Positions 1-6,813 are shown, counted from the stretch's first letter. The stretch: 13,563 nucleotides of DNA from NIOZ-UU13 sp048635425 (GCA_048635425.1 JAIVYN010000090.1:1-13563); one strand, 5' to 3'. Numbers and translations: made by a program. The notes: generated from the sequence alone by a model not told the origin.

Positions 1-91
1 ATCAGCAGAGCAGGGTATCAGGAAAAACAAGCCTGATGTCCAGATAACCTGATGCACACTACCTGGTAGTCTGATATGCTGATAGCCTGAA
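1..91. repeat. Cluster of CTGAT/ATCAG motifs with small palindromes
   Basis: The motif CTGAT occurs on the plus strand near 33, 49, 71 and 79, and its complement ATCAG occurs at 1 and 17. ATCAGG (17-22) and CCTGAT (32-37) form a 6-bp inverted repeat, and ACTACC-T-GGTAGT (58-70) is a near-perfect 13-bp palindrome. No coding potential is visible. I infer a degenerate intergenic repeat family; no function can be assigned. Confidence 0.45.
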
Positions 92-99
92 ACTTTAGT

Positions 100-114
100 T
101 CACTTTAGGCACTT
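100..114 (+). repeat. Solo copy of the terminal-repeat sequence found upstream of argD
   Basis: The 15 bases TCACTTTAGGCACTT are identical to the right arm of the inverted-repeat element at 13437-13563, in the same orientation. No matching left arm is visible nearby. This is either a decayed copy or the end of an element that starts outside the window. It is followed at about 115-131 by a tandem TTCGATATTCGATATTCG stretch; the core TTCGATATTC recurs on the minus strand at 8608-8617. Confidence 0.5.
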
Positions 115-200
115 TTCGATATTCGATATTCGGATTTGGGTTTTTGATTATAGTTTTCCATTACACATACTCTATGAAATTAACCCCCTATTTTTAGAGG

Positions 201-1790
201 TTATTTGTCCGGTCCCTGCTGGTTCGGGTCAGTTGCGAGGACATAGGATGCAGTCTTATAAGCAATTGATTGTTCGTTTTTATCTAAGTTTAGAATTCTT
301 TTTGCTATTTGTTTAGCTTCAGTGAGTCTTCCAGCTTCAGCGTGCACAACCATCTGGACTGTAAGGGCAGGCAGATGATTGGGCTTGGTCTTCAGGAGCT
401 CTTCTGCCATTTTCTCGGCTTTTTTAGCATTTTTGGTGTTGAAAGCATAAATTATGAACGTTTCCATAGCCGCATCGATGGCTAAGGTTATTCCGCTGTT
501 TTTGAAAAGCCCTACGCAATTATACATTGCTTCGTCGCCGGCCTTTTCGTACCCCAGTTTAAATAAACATAAGGCCGCCTTTTGCCGCAATTGCAGACTT
601 GTTGGTAATATTTGGTTATCTTGCAATTCCAGCATGCGCAGCAAATTGATAAGCATTTGTTCATAATCTTTTTTATCTGATGCGGCATTGAACAAGCCGA
701 TGTATTTAGCCATACCCTCTTTGCGAGTTTCAAAGGTTTGGTAATGGCTAAGGCGCTGCTGTATGTCTTCGCCGGTAACTTTTTTTATGGCCTGTAGAAT
801 GTCCTGTCCTGTTCTGGACTTTTTCGTGCACACCTCATCGAGTATCTTGCGAACACAATCAAAGCCGTGTTTTTCAATCAGCCGCTGCGCTTCATAGGTC
901 GCATAGGCGTATCGTGCCATTCGCAACTCACTTTCGTATTCCAACGGTGTTTTTATACAGAAATTCAATCCCATCCAGTAACGCAGGTTGATTTCTTTCT
1001 CCAGTTCCTTGTACTCGTTTAGGTCATAGGCTTTGGCAAATTCTTCCGAAGCTTCGGCCCCGGTGTACTTTTTCAAAATATCGATGGTTATCGCATTTGC
1101 AAAACCGTCACTGAACCATCGCCAGTATGGGTCATCAGGTTTCCATCGCTTAAGAATTGCCGGCTCAATAGTTTCGTGTAATAAGGTGCCGACACTAAAA
1201 CTTCTCGCCAAAATCCCCAAAAACTTTTCGACATCTTTTTCAAATGTTTGCTTGCCGTCAATAGGTATTGGAATTTCAAGTTTGTTGTCACCGGAAAAGT
1301 AATTTGTAATTGTTATCTTCGAGTCCTTGTACTGGCTGACAACACCATAATATTGAGTTACCATATCAGTTTCTTTATCATATGTCATGTAAGGTAATTT
1401 GCCTCCTTTGCGCAAGTAGTCCTTTGCTGTCTCTTTACTGAACAGATAGAAAGTCTGGTTCTCTACAGAAAGAAGGCTTAATATTTCTGTCATAGCTTTG
1501 AGTTGCTTGGCAATATCAAATTCGGTTGGTCCCACTATGTCATAGATCTCCGCTGTTATTTTTTCACCCACGAGCATTTTTTTCTGGGTGTTCATTTGAT
1601 TGTAGTAATCTTCGTAGAGTCTCTGGAAGACGGGTAATTTTTCCTCAAAGGATTTTTCGTAATAAATGGTTGTTCCTGCAATGCGTGCCGAGCTTAGATT
1701 CAATTGTTCCCAGGCGCTCGGATCCGCAGCAAATAGCCTGCAGCACGAAGCAAGAATCAGCACAATCCAGAAGTGCCTTTTTATAGTCAT
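201..1790 (-). CDS. Exported peptidase-MA-like (degenerate gluzincin) protein with C-terminal TPRs
   Basis: I cannot name the gene; the protein is 529 aa. The N-terminus has a basic start, a short hydrophobic core and LASC (residues 13-16), a good lipobox, so it is probably a lipoprotein; signal peptidase I cleavage near LFA-A is the alternative. The middle resembles the peptidase MA superfamily: H205-E206-T-I-E209, then 18 residues to D228 in a W-x-x-x-S-D-G-F-A context. That is HExxH-x18-E spacing, but the second His is Glu and the distal Glu is Asp, so zinc binding and proteolysis are doubtful. Residues about 285-355 resemble the helical region that follows the site in such proteins. Residues about 360-510 look like TPR helices. 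The start at 1790 is preferred: it gives the signal peptide and has GGAGAG upstream. A longer reading from 1883 would begin inside the predicted promoter. Confidence 0.8.
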   Translation of the reverse strand: MTIKRHFWIVLILASCCRLFAADPSAWEQLNLSSARIAGTTIYYEKSFEEKLPVFQRLYEDYYNQMNTQKKMLVGEKITAEIYDIVGPTEFDIAKQLKAMTEILSLLSVENQTFYLFSKETAKDYLRKGGKLPYMTYDKETDMVTQYYGVVSQYKDSKITITNYFSGDNKLEIPIPIDGKQTFEKDVEKFLGILARSFSVGTLLHETIEPAILKRWKPDDPYWRWFSDGFANAITIDILKKYTGAEASEEFAKAYDLNEYKELEKEINLRYWMGLNFCIKTPLEYESELRMARYAYATYEAQRLIEKHGFDCVRKILDEVCTKKSRTGQDILQAIKKVTGEDIQQRLSHYQTFETRKEGMAKYIGLFNAASDKKDYEQMLINLLRMLELQDNQILPTSLQLRQKAALCLFKLGYEKAGDEAMYNCVGLFKNSGITLAIDAAMETFIIYAFNTKNAKKAEKMAEELLKTKPNHLPALTVQMVVHAEAGRLTEAKQIAKRILNLDKNEQSIAYKTASYVLATDPNQQGPDK

Positions 1791-1854
1791 GATAAACGCC
1801 TTTCTCTCCATACTCAATTTCCGAAATAACGCCGGCGGAACAGATGCTTTAATA

Positions 1855-1883
1855 AGTATATCAAAATACTGTAAAAACGCCAA
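1855..1883 (-). promoter_or_regulatory. Sigma70-like promoter for the exported TPR protein gene
   Basis: On the minus strand, TTGGCG (1883-1878) as -35 is followed after 17 bases by TATACT (1860-1855) as -10. These match the consensus at 4/6 and 5/6 positions. Transcription would start near 1848, about 58 bases before the chosen ATG at 1790. This rules out the longer reading that begins at 1883. Confidence 0.55.
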
Positions 1884-1962
1884 GTCCGAATTTGAAGATT
1901 ACTTGTCGTGCGCTGTTCTTGCCGGCCGATGGCCGTTCCAGGTTCGTATTTGTGGGATGATT

Positions 1963-2283
1963 TTATGATTTTCTAAAGACAGCGACTACGTTTTCGACCT
2001 CGACCACGAACAGACGATTATCCCCTTCGAAATCGACGGGAATGGCGCCTTTGGGATTGAACAGCACTTTGTCGTATTGACGCAGTGGTATGTCCGTTGA
2101 GTTTTCGACCTCAGCGGAAATAGTTATGATTCGGCCGGTTATCGTAGGGATTTCTATATTGTCGGGCAGTCGGATGCCGCCTTTGGTTTGTTTTTTGTCC
2201 TGGTCTTTGCGAATCAGTACACGTTTGCCTATCGGCTCGACTATTTCAAGCGGTTTTGTTTCGATTTGCTTTTTTTTATCCAT
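1963..2283 (-). CDS. Orphan GroES-like co-chaperonin (Cpn10 family)
   Basis: The protein is 106 aa, close to the usual GroES length of 95-100 plus a short charged N-terminal extension. The family pattern is visible: a first strand P-x-G-K-R-V-L-I-R (17-25), a mobile-loop motif G-G-I-R-L-P at 35-40 (in GroES this loop contacts GroEL), a central G-R-I-I-x-I strand, a Y-D-K-V-L-F strand, and a C-terminal V-V-A-V-F. No groEL lies beside it, so it may be an accessory co-chaperonin or a GroES-fold protein with another partner. I chose the ATG at 2283, with AGAGAG nine bases upstream. A TTG at 2307 would add eight residues and cannot be excluded. It is transcribed divergently from the prepilin genes. 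Confidence 0.85.
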   Translation of the reverse strand: MDKKKQIETKPLEIVEPIGKRVLIRKDQDKKQTKGGIRLPDNIEIPTITGRIITISAEVENSTDIPLRQYDKVLFNPKGAIPVDFEGDNRLFVVEVENVVAVFRKS

Positions 2284-2328
2284 TTCGCCCAGCTCTCTGC
2301 AAAACAATTTATTTAAAATACCAAAAAT

Positions 2329-2357
2329 ATTATATCTTTTTTAATGCGGTTTTGCAA
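2329..2357 (-). promoter_or_regulatory. Sigma70-like promoter for the GroES-like gene
   Basis: The minus strand carries TTGCAA (2357-2352), a 17-base spacer and a perfect TATAAT (2334-2329). The predicted transcript start is near 2322, about 39 bases before the ATG at 2283. It is back-to-back with the plus-strand promoter at 2364-2372. Confidence 0.6.
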
Positions 2358-2363
2358 TTTTTA

Positions 2364-2372
2364 TGTTATAAT
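2364..2372 (+). promoter_or_regulatory. Extended -10 promoter for the first prepilin-like gene
   Basis: TG-T-TATAAT is a perfect extended -10 element. No good -35 hexamer lies 16-18 bases upstream, which fits this promoter class. Transcription would start near 2379, leaving a leader of about 85 bases before the ATG at 2464. Confidence 0.5.
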
Positions 2373-2463
2373 CACCATGGGTCGATGCAGCAACGAAATA
2401 CATCTGAGTTTAAATGAAATGCTGGTTCGAAAGAATTTTCTTTGGAAGAAAAGGAGAACTATT

Positions 2464-3249
2464 ATGCACAAACGAAAAGGTTTTACGTTAATAGAGCTTC
2501 TGGTGGTGGTTGCCATTATCGCATTGTTGATGGCGATATTGATGCCAGCCCTGCAACGGGCGAAAAAGCAGGTATGGGACATTAAGTGTAGACACAACCT
2601 GAAGCAGTACGGCCTGGCGGGGAGGATGTACTTAGACGATAATGAGGGCTCTTTTCCTTATTCATTCACCTGGCTCTGCAAAGATTTTGGTTTCGTCGGG
2701 TGTGGATGGCACGATAAGACCAAGAATCTTGTAGATAATCCGGACCGTGCCGGCGAACTCTGGCCATATCTGAAGAACAAAGATGTTCACATGTGTCCGC
2801 AATTCTACGTTGTTGCCAGAATGGTGGGCTGCAGCAGGTGTGACGGCGTGACAATTCCCATCGAACCTCAATATAGTTACTGTATGAATTCCTACCTCAA
2901 CGGCGACGCATGGGGGTCTGTGCCCCAACAATTTCGTACCAACTACGAGAATGTTCGGAATGAGTCCCAGGTAGTGAATCCGGCGCGTGTGTTTTTCTTC
3001 TCTGAGGAGAATCCGTGGCCTATTCCGGGCCTTAGCAACGCAGGAACCAATGACAACAATTTACGTTCCACACCTCCCTGTAACACTGACTGCTTCGCTA
3101 CCTATCACAATGCTCCTGGCGGGGATCTGGATAAGGGTTTCGCTAATGCAGTCTTTGTGGACGCGCATGTCGAACGCGTCTCAGCATACCCGGCTGGTAA
3201 TACTTTTGTTTTAAGCTGGCCATGCGGACCACCCATTCCGGACTGGTAA
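2464..3249 (+). CDS. Prepilin-type N-terminal cleavage protein, cysteine-rich copy of a tandem pair
   Basis: The protein is 261 aa. The class III signal M-H-K-R-K-G|F-T-L-I-E has Gly6 before the predicted prepilin-peptidase cut and Glu at +5, followed by a hydrophobic helix to about residue 28. It is thus a pseudopilin or major-pilin-like exported protein of the type II secretion/type IV pilus class. The C-terminal region resembles the planctomycete H-X9-DG processing-associated domain: a His in TYHNAPGG and later VFVDAHVE, where the usual DG is DA. It has ten cysteines, six of them absent from its neighbour. AAGGAG seven bases before the ATG at 2464 decides the start, although the frame stays open back to 2344. 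The paralogue begins 268 bases downstream. Confidence 0.88.
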   Translation: MHKRKGFTLIELLVVVAIIALLMAILMPALQRAKKQVWDIKCRHNLKQYGLAGRMYLDDNEGSFPYSFTWLCKDFGFVGCGWHDKTKNLVDNPDRAGELWPYLKNKDVHMCPQFYVVARMVGCSRCDGVTIPIEPQYSYCMNSYLNGDAWGSVPQQFRTNYENVRNESQVVNPARVFFFSEENPWPIPGLSNAGTNDNNLRSTPPCNTDCFATYHNAPGGDLDKGFANAVFVDAHVERVSAYPAGNTFVLSWPCGPPIPDW

Positions 3250-3260
3250 GATAAAACACC

Positions 3261-3380
3261 ATGCGCAAACGAGGCGGTTTTACGCCGTTAGAAATAGGAA
3301 TTCCCAATCGGGGAAAAGGCTTCTGCAAAATTGAGGTTAGGCATATATTATTTAAGGAAATCTGTTTTTTATTTTCTTAA
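3261..3380 (+). pseudogene. Remnant of a third prepilin gene 5' end (class III signal peptide only)
   Basis: Eleven bases after the first prepilin gene, an ATG opens a 39-codon frame starting M-R-K-R-G-G-F-T-P-L-E-I. It aligns residue for residue with the M-H-K-R-K-G-F-T-L-I-E start of both neighbours, with matching Gly6 and Glu11, and its DNA is clearly similar to theirs (CAAACGA and GGTTTTACG blocks). The hydrophobic helix is missing: the frame runs through GIPNRGKG into the inverted-repeat element and stops at 3380. There is no good ribosome-binding site. I infer a truncated gene copy. A translated short peptide is possible but unsupported. Confidence 0.55.
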
Positions 3381-3482
3381 ATAATCACCTAACTGCTTAA
3401 TTACACAATAACTTATTGTTTGAAAAGAAAAAATCAAAAAACGATTTTTTCTTTTCAAAGTATGCCTAACCTCAATTTTGCA
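3324..3482. mobile_element. 159-bp MITE-like inverted-repeat element with three internal hairpins
   Basis: Perfect 22-bp terminal inverted repeats lie at 3324-3345 and 3461-3482. Inside are three further inverted repeats: 3347-3360 with 3372-3385 (14 bp, one mismatch), 3405-3411 with 3413-3419 (7 bp), and 3421-3435 with 3443-3457 (15 bp, perfect, 7-base loop). The interior is very AT-rich and has no substantial open frame. AATCGGGGAA occurs on both sides (3306-3315 and 3491-3500), but eight bases away from each end, so it is not a clean target-site duplication. It is either a non-autonomous mobile element or a cloverleaf-like structured RNA. The U-rich third hairpin could also stop transcription between the two prepilin genes. 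Confidence 0.6.
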
Positions 3483-3517
3483 TAACACATAATCGGGGAA
3501 GAAGAAGGAGAACTATT

Positions 3518-4300
3518 ATGCACAAACGAAAAGGTTTTACGTTAATAGAGCTTCTGGTGGTGATTGCCATTATCGCATTGCTGATGGCGATACTGATGCC
3601 GGCATTGAACCGGGCGAAAAAGCAGGTCAGGGGAATTATTTGTAAAGCCAACCTGAATCAGTACGGCCTGGCTGGGAGGATGTACTTAGACGATAATGAT
3701 GGCGGTTTTCCTTATTCATTCACCTGGCTCTACAAAGATGGTGGCAGGAACCACCGATGGCACGATGGAAGTGATAATGTTAACCTTAACCTACACCCGG
3801 AACTTGGCGGCGAGATGTGGCCATATCTTAGAGACAAAGATATTCACATGTGTCCGGAATTCAACGTTGTTGCCAGAATGGTGGGAGGCCATTCCAATGA
3901 GTCAATTCCCTTCGAACCTCAATATAGCTACTGTATGAATTCCTACCTCAACGGTGACGCATGGGGGGCGGTGCCCGCACAATATCGTACCAACATGGAG
4001 AAAGTCAGGAAGGAATCCCAGGTAAAGAACCCACAGCGTGTGTTTTTCTTCTCTGAGGAGAATACGTGGGCTATTCCGGGCCTTAGCGGCGCTGCGGTCA
4101 ATGATAACAATTTACGTTCCACACCTCCCGGTAACACTGATTGCTTCGCTACCTACCATAATGCTCCGGGCGGGGACCTGGACATGGGTTATGCCTATGC
4201 GGTGTTTGTGGACAGTCATGTCGAACAGGTCTCAGCACGTCCGAGGCCCAATACTTTTATATTAAGCTGGCCGAGCGGACCACCAATACCGGACTGGTAA
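3518..4300 (+). CDS. Prepilin-type N-terminal cleavage protein, second copy of the tandem pair
   Basis: The protein is 260 aa and a close paralogue of the upstream gene. The signal M-H-K-R-K-G|F-T-L-I-E and its hydrophobic helix are nearly identical, as are the blocks YSYCMNSYLNGDAWG, FFFSEEN and HNAPGGDLD and the C-terminal PPIPDW. The pair differs most at residues about 70-95 and just after the MCPEF block. Only four cysteines remain, all at positions shared with the first copy. The H-X9-DG-like region ends in VFVDSHVE, so the Gly of DG is Ser. The ribosome-binding site AAGGAG lies seven bases before the ATG, in a leader that matches the first copy from GGAAGA onward. Expression may depend on read-through of the inverted-repeat element. 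Confidence 0.88.
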   Translation: MHKRKGFTLIELLVVIAIIALLMAILMPALNRAKKQVRGIICKANLNQYGLAGRMYLDDNDGGFPYSFTWLYKDGGRNHRWHDGSDNVNLNLHPELGGEMWPYLRDKDIHMCPEFNVVARMVGGHSNESIPFEPQYSYCMNSYLNGDAWGAVPAQYRTNMEKVRKESQVKNPQRVFFFSEENTWAIPGLSGAAVNDNNLRSTPPGNTDCFATYHNAPGGDLDMGYAYAVFVDSHVEQVSARPRPNTFILSWPSGPPIPDW

Positions 4301-4311
4301 GATACAACGCC

Positions 4312-4342
4312 ATTCGCAAACGAGGCGGTTTTACGCCGTTAG
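4312..4342 (+). pseudogene. Second prepilin 5'-end remnant, start codon lost, interrupted
   Basis: The sequence after the second prepilin gene repeats that after the first: CGCAAACGAGG, GGTTTTACGCCGTTAG. The ATG has become ATT (4312-4314). The frame reads I-R-K-R-G-G-F-T-P-L before a 69-bp palindromic element replaces the continuation. Similarity resumes beyond that element at about 4417 (GAATTCCCAATTGGGAA versus GAATTCCCAATCGGGGAA). The scrap was therefore part of the duplicated unit. Confidence 0.5.
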
Positions 4343-4411
4343 TGGGACCCCGCCTTGCCTGCACCTGTGCTTTCCTGCACAGGTAGTCGCAGGTACAGGT
4401 GCGGGGACCCA
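4343..4411. repeat. 69-bp palindromic (REP-like) element
   Basis: The ends TGGGACCCCGC (4343-4353) and GCGGGGACCCA (4401-4411) are inverted repeats with one mismatch. Inside, ACCTGTGC and GCACAGGT form a perfect 8-bp hairpin with a six-base loop. The element is GC-rich, unlike its surroundings. It is absent at the equivalent position after the first prepilin gene, so it was inserted after the duplication. It lies in the convergent space between the prepilin pair and topA and could fold in either transcript, but it lacks a T-tract. A separate perfect palindrome, TTCCCAATTGGGAA, follows at 4420-4433. Confidence 0.5.
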
Positions 4412-4440
4412 AATATGAATTCCCAATTGGGAAAGCCGCG

Positions 4441-6813
4441 TTATTTCCTGGTTTTTACGGGCACTTTAGCTTTTTTTCTTCCGAGGATTTCGTCGGCTTC
4501 TTCCCAGGTTTCAGGGGGCCATTGTCCGTCTGACTGCAGTTGCTTTAGATGGTCCAGCTCCTTGATGCTGATTATGGTTCTGCACTTTGGGAACCTGCCG
4601 CATCCTAAGAAGGGTCCTTTCTTGCTCTGTCTGATTACCAGCTCACCGTCTTTGCACTTGTAGCACTTTATTCCAGTAGGTTCCGGCGGCGGCTTTGGCG
4701 GCAGGACGTTGCCTTGCTTGTCCAGTGTGAGGGTTGTTTTACAGTCCGGATAGCCGCTGCATCCAAGGAACGGGCCGAACCGACCGTTTTTATGCACCAT
4801 CGGCTTACCGCAGAGAGGGCATTTATGCTCGCTTACCTTTTCTTCGAGCATCGTGCCTTCCTTGTCGCAGGGACAGGCAAATTTGCATTCCGGATACGTC
4901 GAACAGCTCAGGAACTTACCGTTTTTGCCGAATCTGTAAGCAAGCTGCTGGCCGCACTTCGGGCATTTATATTCGCTGGGGGTCATTTCGGCTTTGGCGT
5001 GTTTCATCTCTGCCTGCGCCGTCTCAAGGCTCTGCTTAAACGGGCCGTAGAAGTCATTCAAAACAACGAGCCAGTCCAGATGCTGCTCTTCAATCTTATC
5101 GAACTGCTCCTCCATATATCGGGTAAAGGCAATATCCATTATTTTCGGGAAGTACTCGTTGAGTTTATCCGTAACGACCTCACCGATATCAGTGGCAAAG
5201 AATCTTTTGTCCTGTTTTTCGACGTAGCCTCGGTCTTGTATGGTGCTTATTATCGTGACGTATGTGCTTGGTCTGCCGACACCTTCTTTTTCGAGTGTCT
5301 TTATCAGTCCGGCCTCGGTATATCGAGACGGTGGTTTTGTGAAATGCTGCTCGGCCTTGATATCAACTGCCTCTAATTTTTGGCCGACTTCCGTTGCGGG
5401 CAACTGCTGTTCGTTTGACGCTGTCAGCCAGATTTTTGTAAAGCCGTCAAAGACCAGCACTCTTCCAGCGCTTTTATAGCAGCATTGGCCCAGTGAGGTC
5501 TGTGCTGTGATATTCAGATTTGTTACATTCCATTTGGCCGGTTCCATCTGGCAGGCGACAAAACGACGCCAGACAAGATCATAGAGTTTGAACTGCTGGT
5601 CAGTAAGGAACGGCTTTATATCGGAGGGTGTAAAGTCAACGTCTGTCGGGCGGATGGCTTCATGGGCCTGCTGGGCGGCCTTTTTAGAGGCATAAACCTT
5701 CGGTTTTGCAGGAAGGTAATCCGGGCCGAGGTGCATACTGATATAATTTCGTACTTCTTTGATAGCTTCATCCGACAGATGCGTGCTGTCGGTTCTCATA
5801 TATGTAATAAGGCCCAGAAAACCCATCGAGCCTAAGTCAATGCCCTCATATAACTGCTGGGCCATGGCCATAGTTTTTTTCGCGGTAAAACCTAACCGAT
5901 TTGCCGCTGCCTGCTGTAAGGTCGAGGTTATAAAAGGGGCCGAAGGGCGCGAAACGGATTCCTTCTTTTCTATGTCCGCTATCTTAAACTCCGCATCCTT
6001 CAGGGCTTCAAATATCCGCCCGGCTTCTTCGGTCTTCGAGGCCTCGAACTTCTCATCATTAACCTTGTACAACTCTGCCTTAAAGGCATTGTGCTCTGTA
6101 AGCCATTTATTCTGCTTGGCGATTGTTGGAGGGTTGTCGTCTTCAGTTTTTGGCGTAACAAAATCAAGCCATTCCCGGCTGTAGCTGCTTTGCAGGTCGG
6201 TAGTGAACACCGCCGGTATAAGCCAGTACTCGACAGGCTCGAACTGGCGAATTTCTCTTTCTTTCTCGACGACCATTTTGACGGCGACGGACTGGACGCG
6301 GCCGGCCGACAAACCGCGTGTAACTTTTTTCCAAAGCAGCGGGCTTATCTGATAGCCGACAATCCTGTCGAGGATTCGCCGGGTCTGCTGGGCCATAACC
6401 TTGTCCATATTGAGCTTGCCGGGATCGGCAAAGGCACGCTGTATAGTCGATTGAGTTATGGCATTAAAGATAACGCGGTAGGTTTTTTCTTCGGGTACGC
6501 CGAGGATTTGCGCAAGGTGCCAGGCGATTGCTTCGCCCTCACGGTCAAGGTCGGTGGCCAGAAACAGCTTATCACATTTTTTTGCTGCTGCCTTTAAGGA
6601 TATTACGGTGCGTTTCTTGCCGGGCATTACCTCATAAGTCGGCTCGAAATCATTTTCTATATCGACGTTGAGACCCTTTGAGGGCAGGTCCCGCACGTGT
6701 CCCATTGAGGCCTTTACCTCGAAGTCCGGGCCAAGGTACCTGTTTATGGTCTTGGCTTTAGCAGGCGATTCGACAATTACCAAAGATTTTTTAGATAAAC
6801 TCGTTTTTGCCAT
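4441..6813 (-). CDS. topA: DNA topoisomerase I (type IA)
   Basis: The 790-aa enzyme relaxes negatively supercoiled DNA by transient single-strand cleavage. The N-terminal Toprim domain shows V-I-V-E-S-P-A-K-A-K with the acidic Glu15 and D-x-D-x-E at 88-92. The active-site tyrosine is Tyr338 in G-L-I-T-Y-M-R-T-D-S. H-E-A-I-R-P-T near 384-390 and G-R-P-S-T-Y near 513-518 are further type IA signatures. Three C-terminal Cys4 zinc ribbons follow: Cys617/620/637/643, Cys665/668/685/691 and Cys717/720/738/744. Length and layout are ordinary for bacterial TopA. No strong Shine-Dalgarno precedes the ATG. The sulfatase gene lies 222 bases upstream on the same strand, with a candidate promoter in the gap. 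Confidence 0.97.
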   Translation of the reverse strand: MAKTSLSKKSLVIVESPAKAKTINRYLGPDFEVKASMGHVRDLPSKGLNVDIENDFEPTYEVMPGKKRTVISLKAAAKKCDKLFLATDLDREGEAIAWHLAQILGVPEEKTYRVIFNAITQSTIQRAFADPGKLNMDKVMAQQTRRILDRIVGYQISPLLWKKVTRGLSAGRVQSVAVKMVVEKEREIRQFEPVEYWLIPAVFTTDLQSSYSREWLDFVTPKTEDDNPPTIAKQNKWLTEHNAFKAELYKVNDEKFEASKTEEAGRIFEALKDAEFKIADIEKKESVSRPSAPFITSTLQQAAANRLGFTAKKTMAMAQQLYEGIDLGSMGFLGLITYMRTDSTHLSDEAIKEVRNYISMHLGPDYLPAKPKVYASKKAAQQAHEAIRPTDVDFTPSDIKPFLTDQQFKLYDLVWRRFVACQMEPAKWNVTNLNITAQTSLGQCCYKSAGRVLVFDGFTKIWLTASNEQQLPATEVGQKLEAVDIKAEQHFTKPPSRYTEAGLIKTLEKEGVGRPSTYVTIISTIQDRGYVEKQDKRFFATDIGEVVTDKLNEYFPKIMDIAFTRYMEEQFDKIEEQHLDWLVVLNDFYGPFKQSLETAQAEMKHAKAEMTPSEYKCPKCGQQLAYRFGKNGKFLSCSTYPECKFACPCDKEGTMLEEKVSEHKCPLCGKPMVHKNGRFGPFLGCSGYPDCKTTLTLDKQGNVLPPKPPPEPTGIKCYKCKDGELVIRQSKKGPFLGCGRFPKCRTIISIKELDHLKQLQSDGQWPPETWEEADEILGRKKAKVPVKTRK

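Noticed and set aside
184..200. Terminator after the exported TPR protein gene
   Set aside because: The minus-strand CCTCTA-AAAA-TAGGGG hairpin is short, needs a G-U pair and is not followed by a T-tract.
1791..1883. N-terminal extension of the exported TPR protein to an ATG at 1883
   Set aside because: It would begin inside the predicted -35 box and bury the signal peptide behind 31 residues. The ATG at 1790 has GGAGAG upstream and a clean leader.
3306..3500. AATCGGGGAA as target-site duplication of the 159-bp element
   Set aside because: The copies are eight bases away from the inverted ends on each side, so they do not abut the element. They more likely belong to the duplicated leader or tail sequence.
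4714..5376. 220-codon plus-strand open frame opposite topA
   Set aside because: It is an antisense shadow of the topA coding frame. Its translation shows no recognisable domain, and topA itself is certain.
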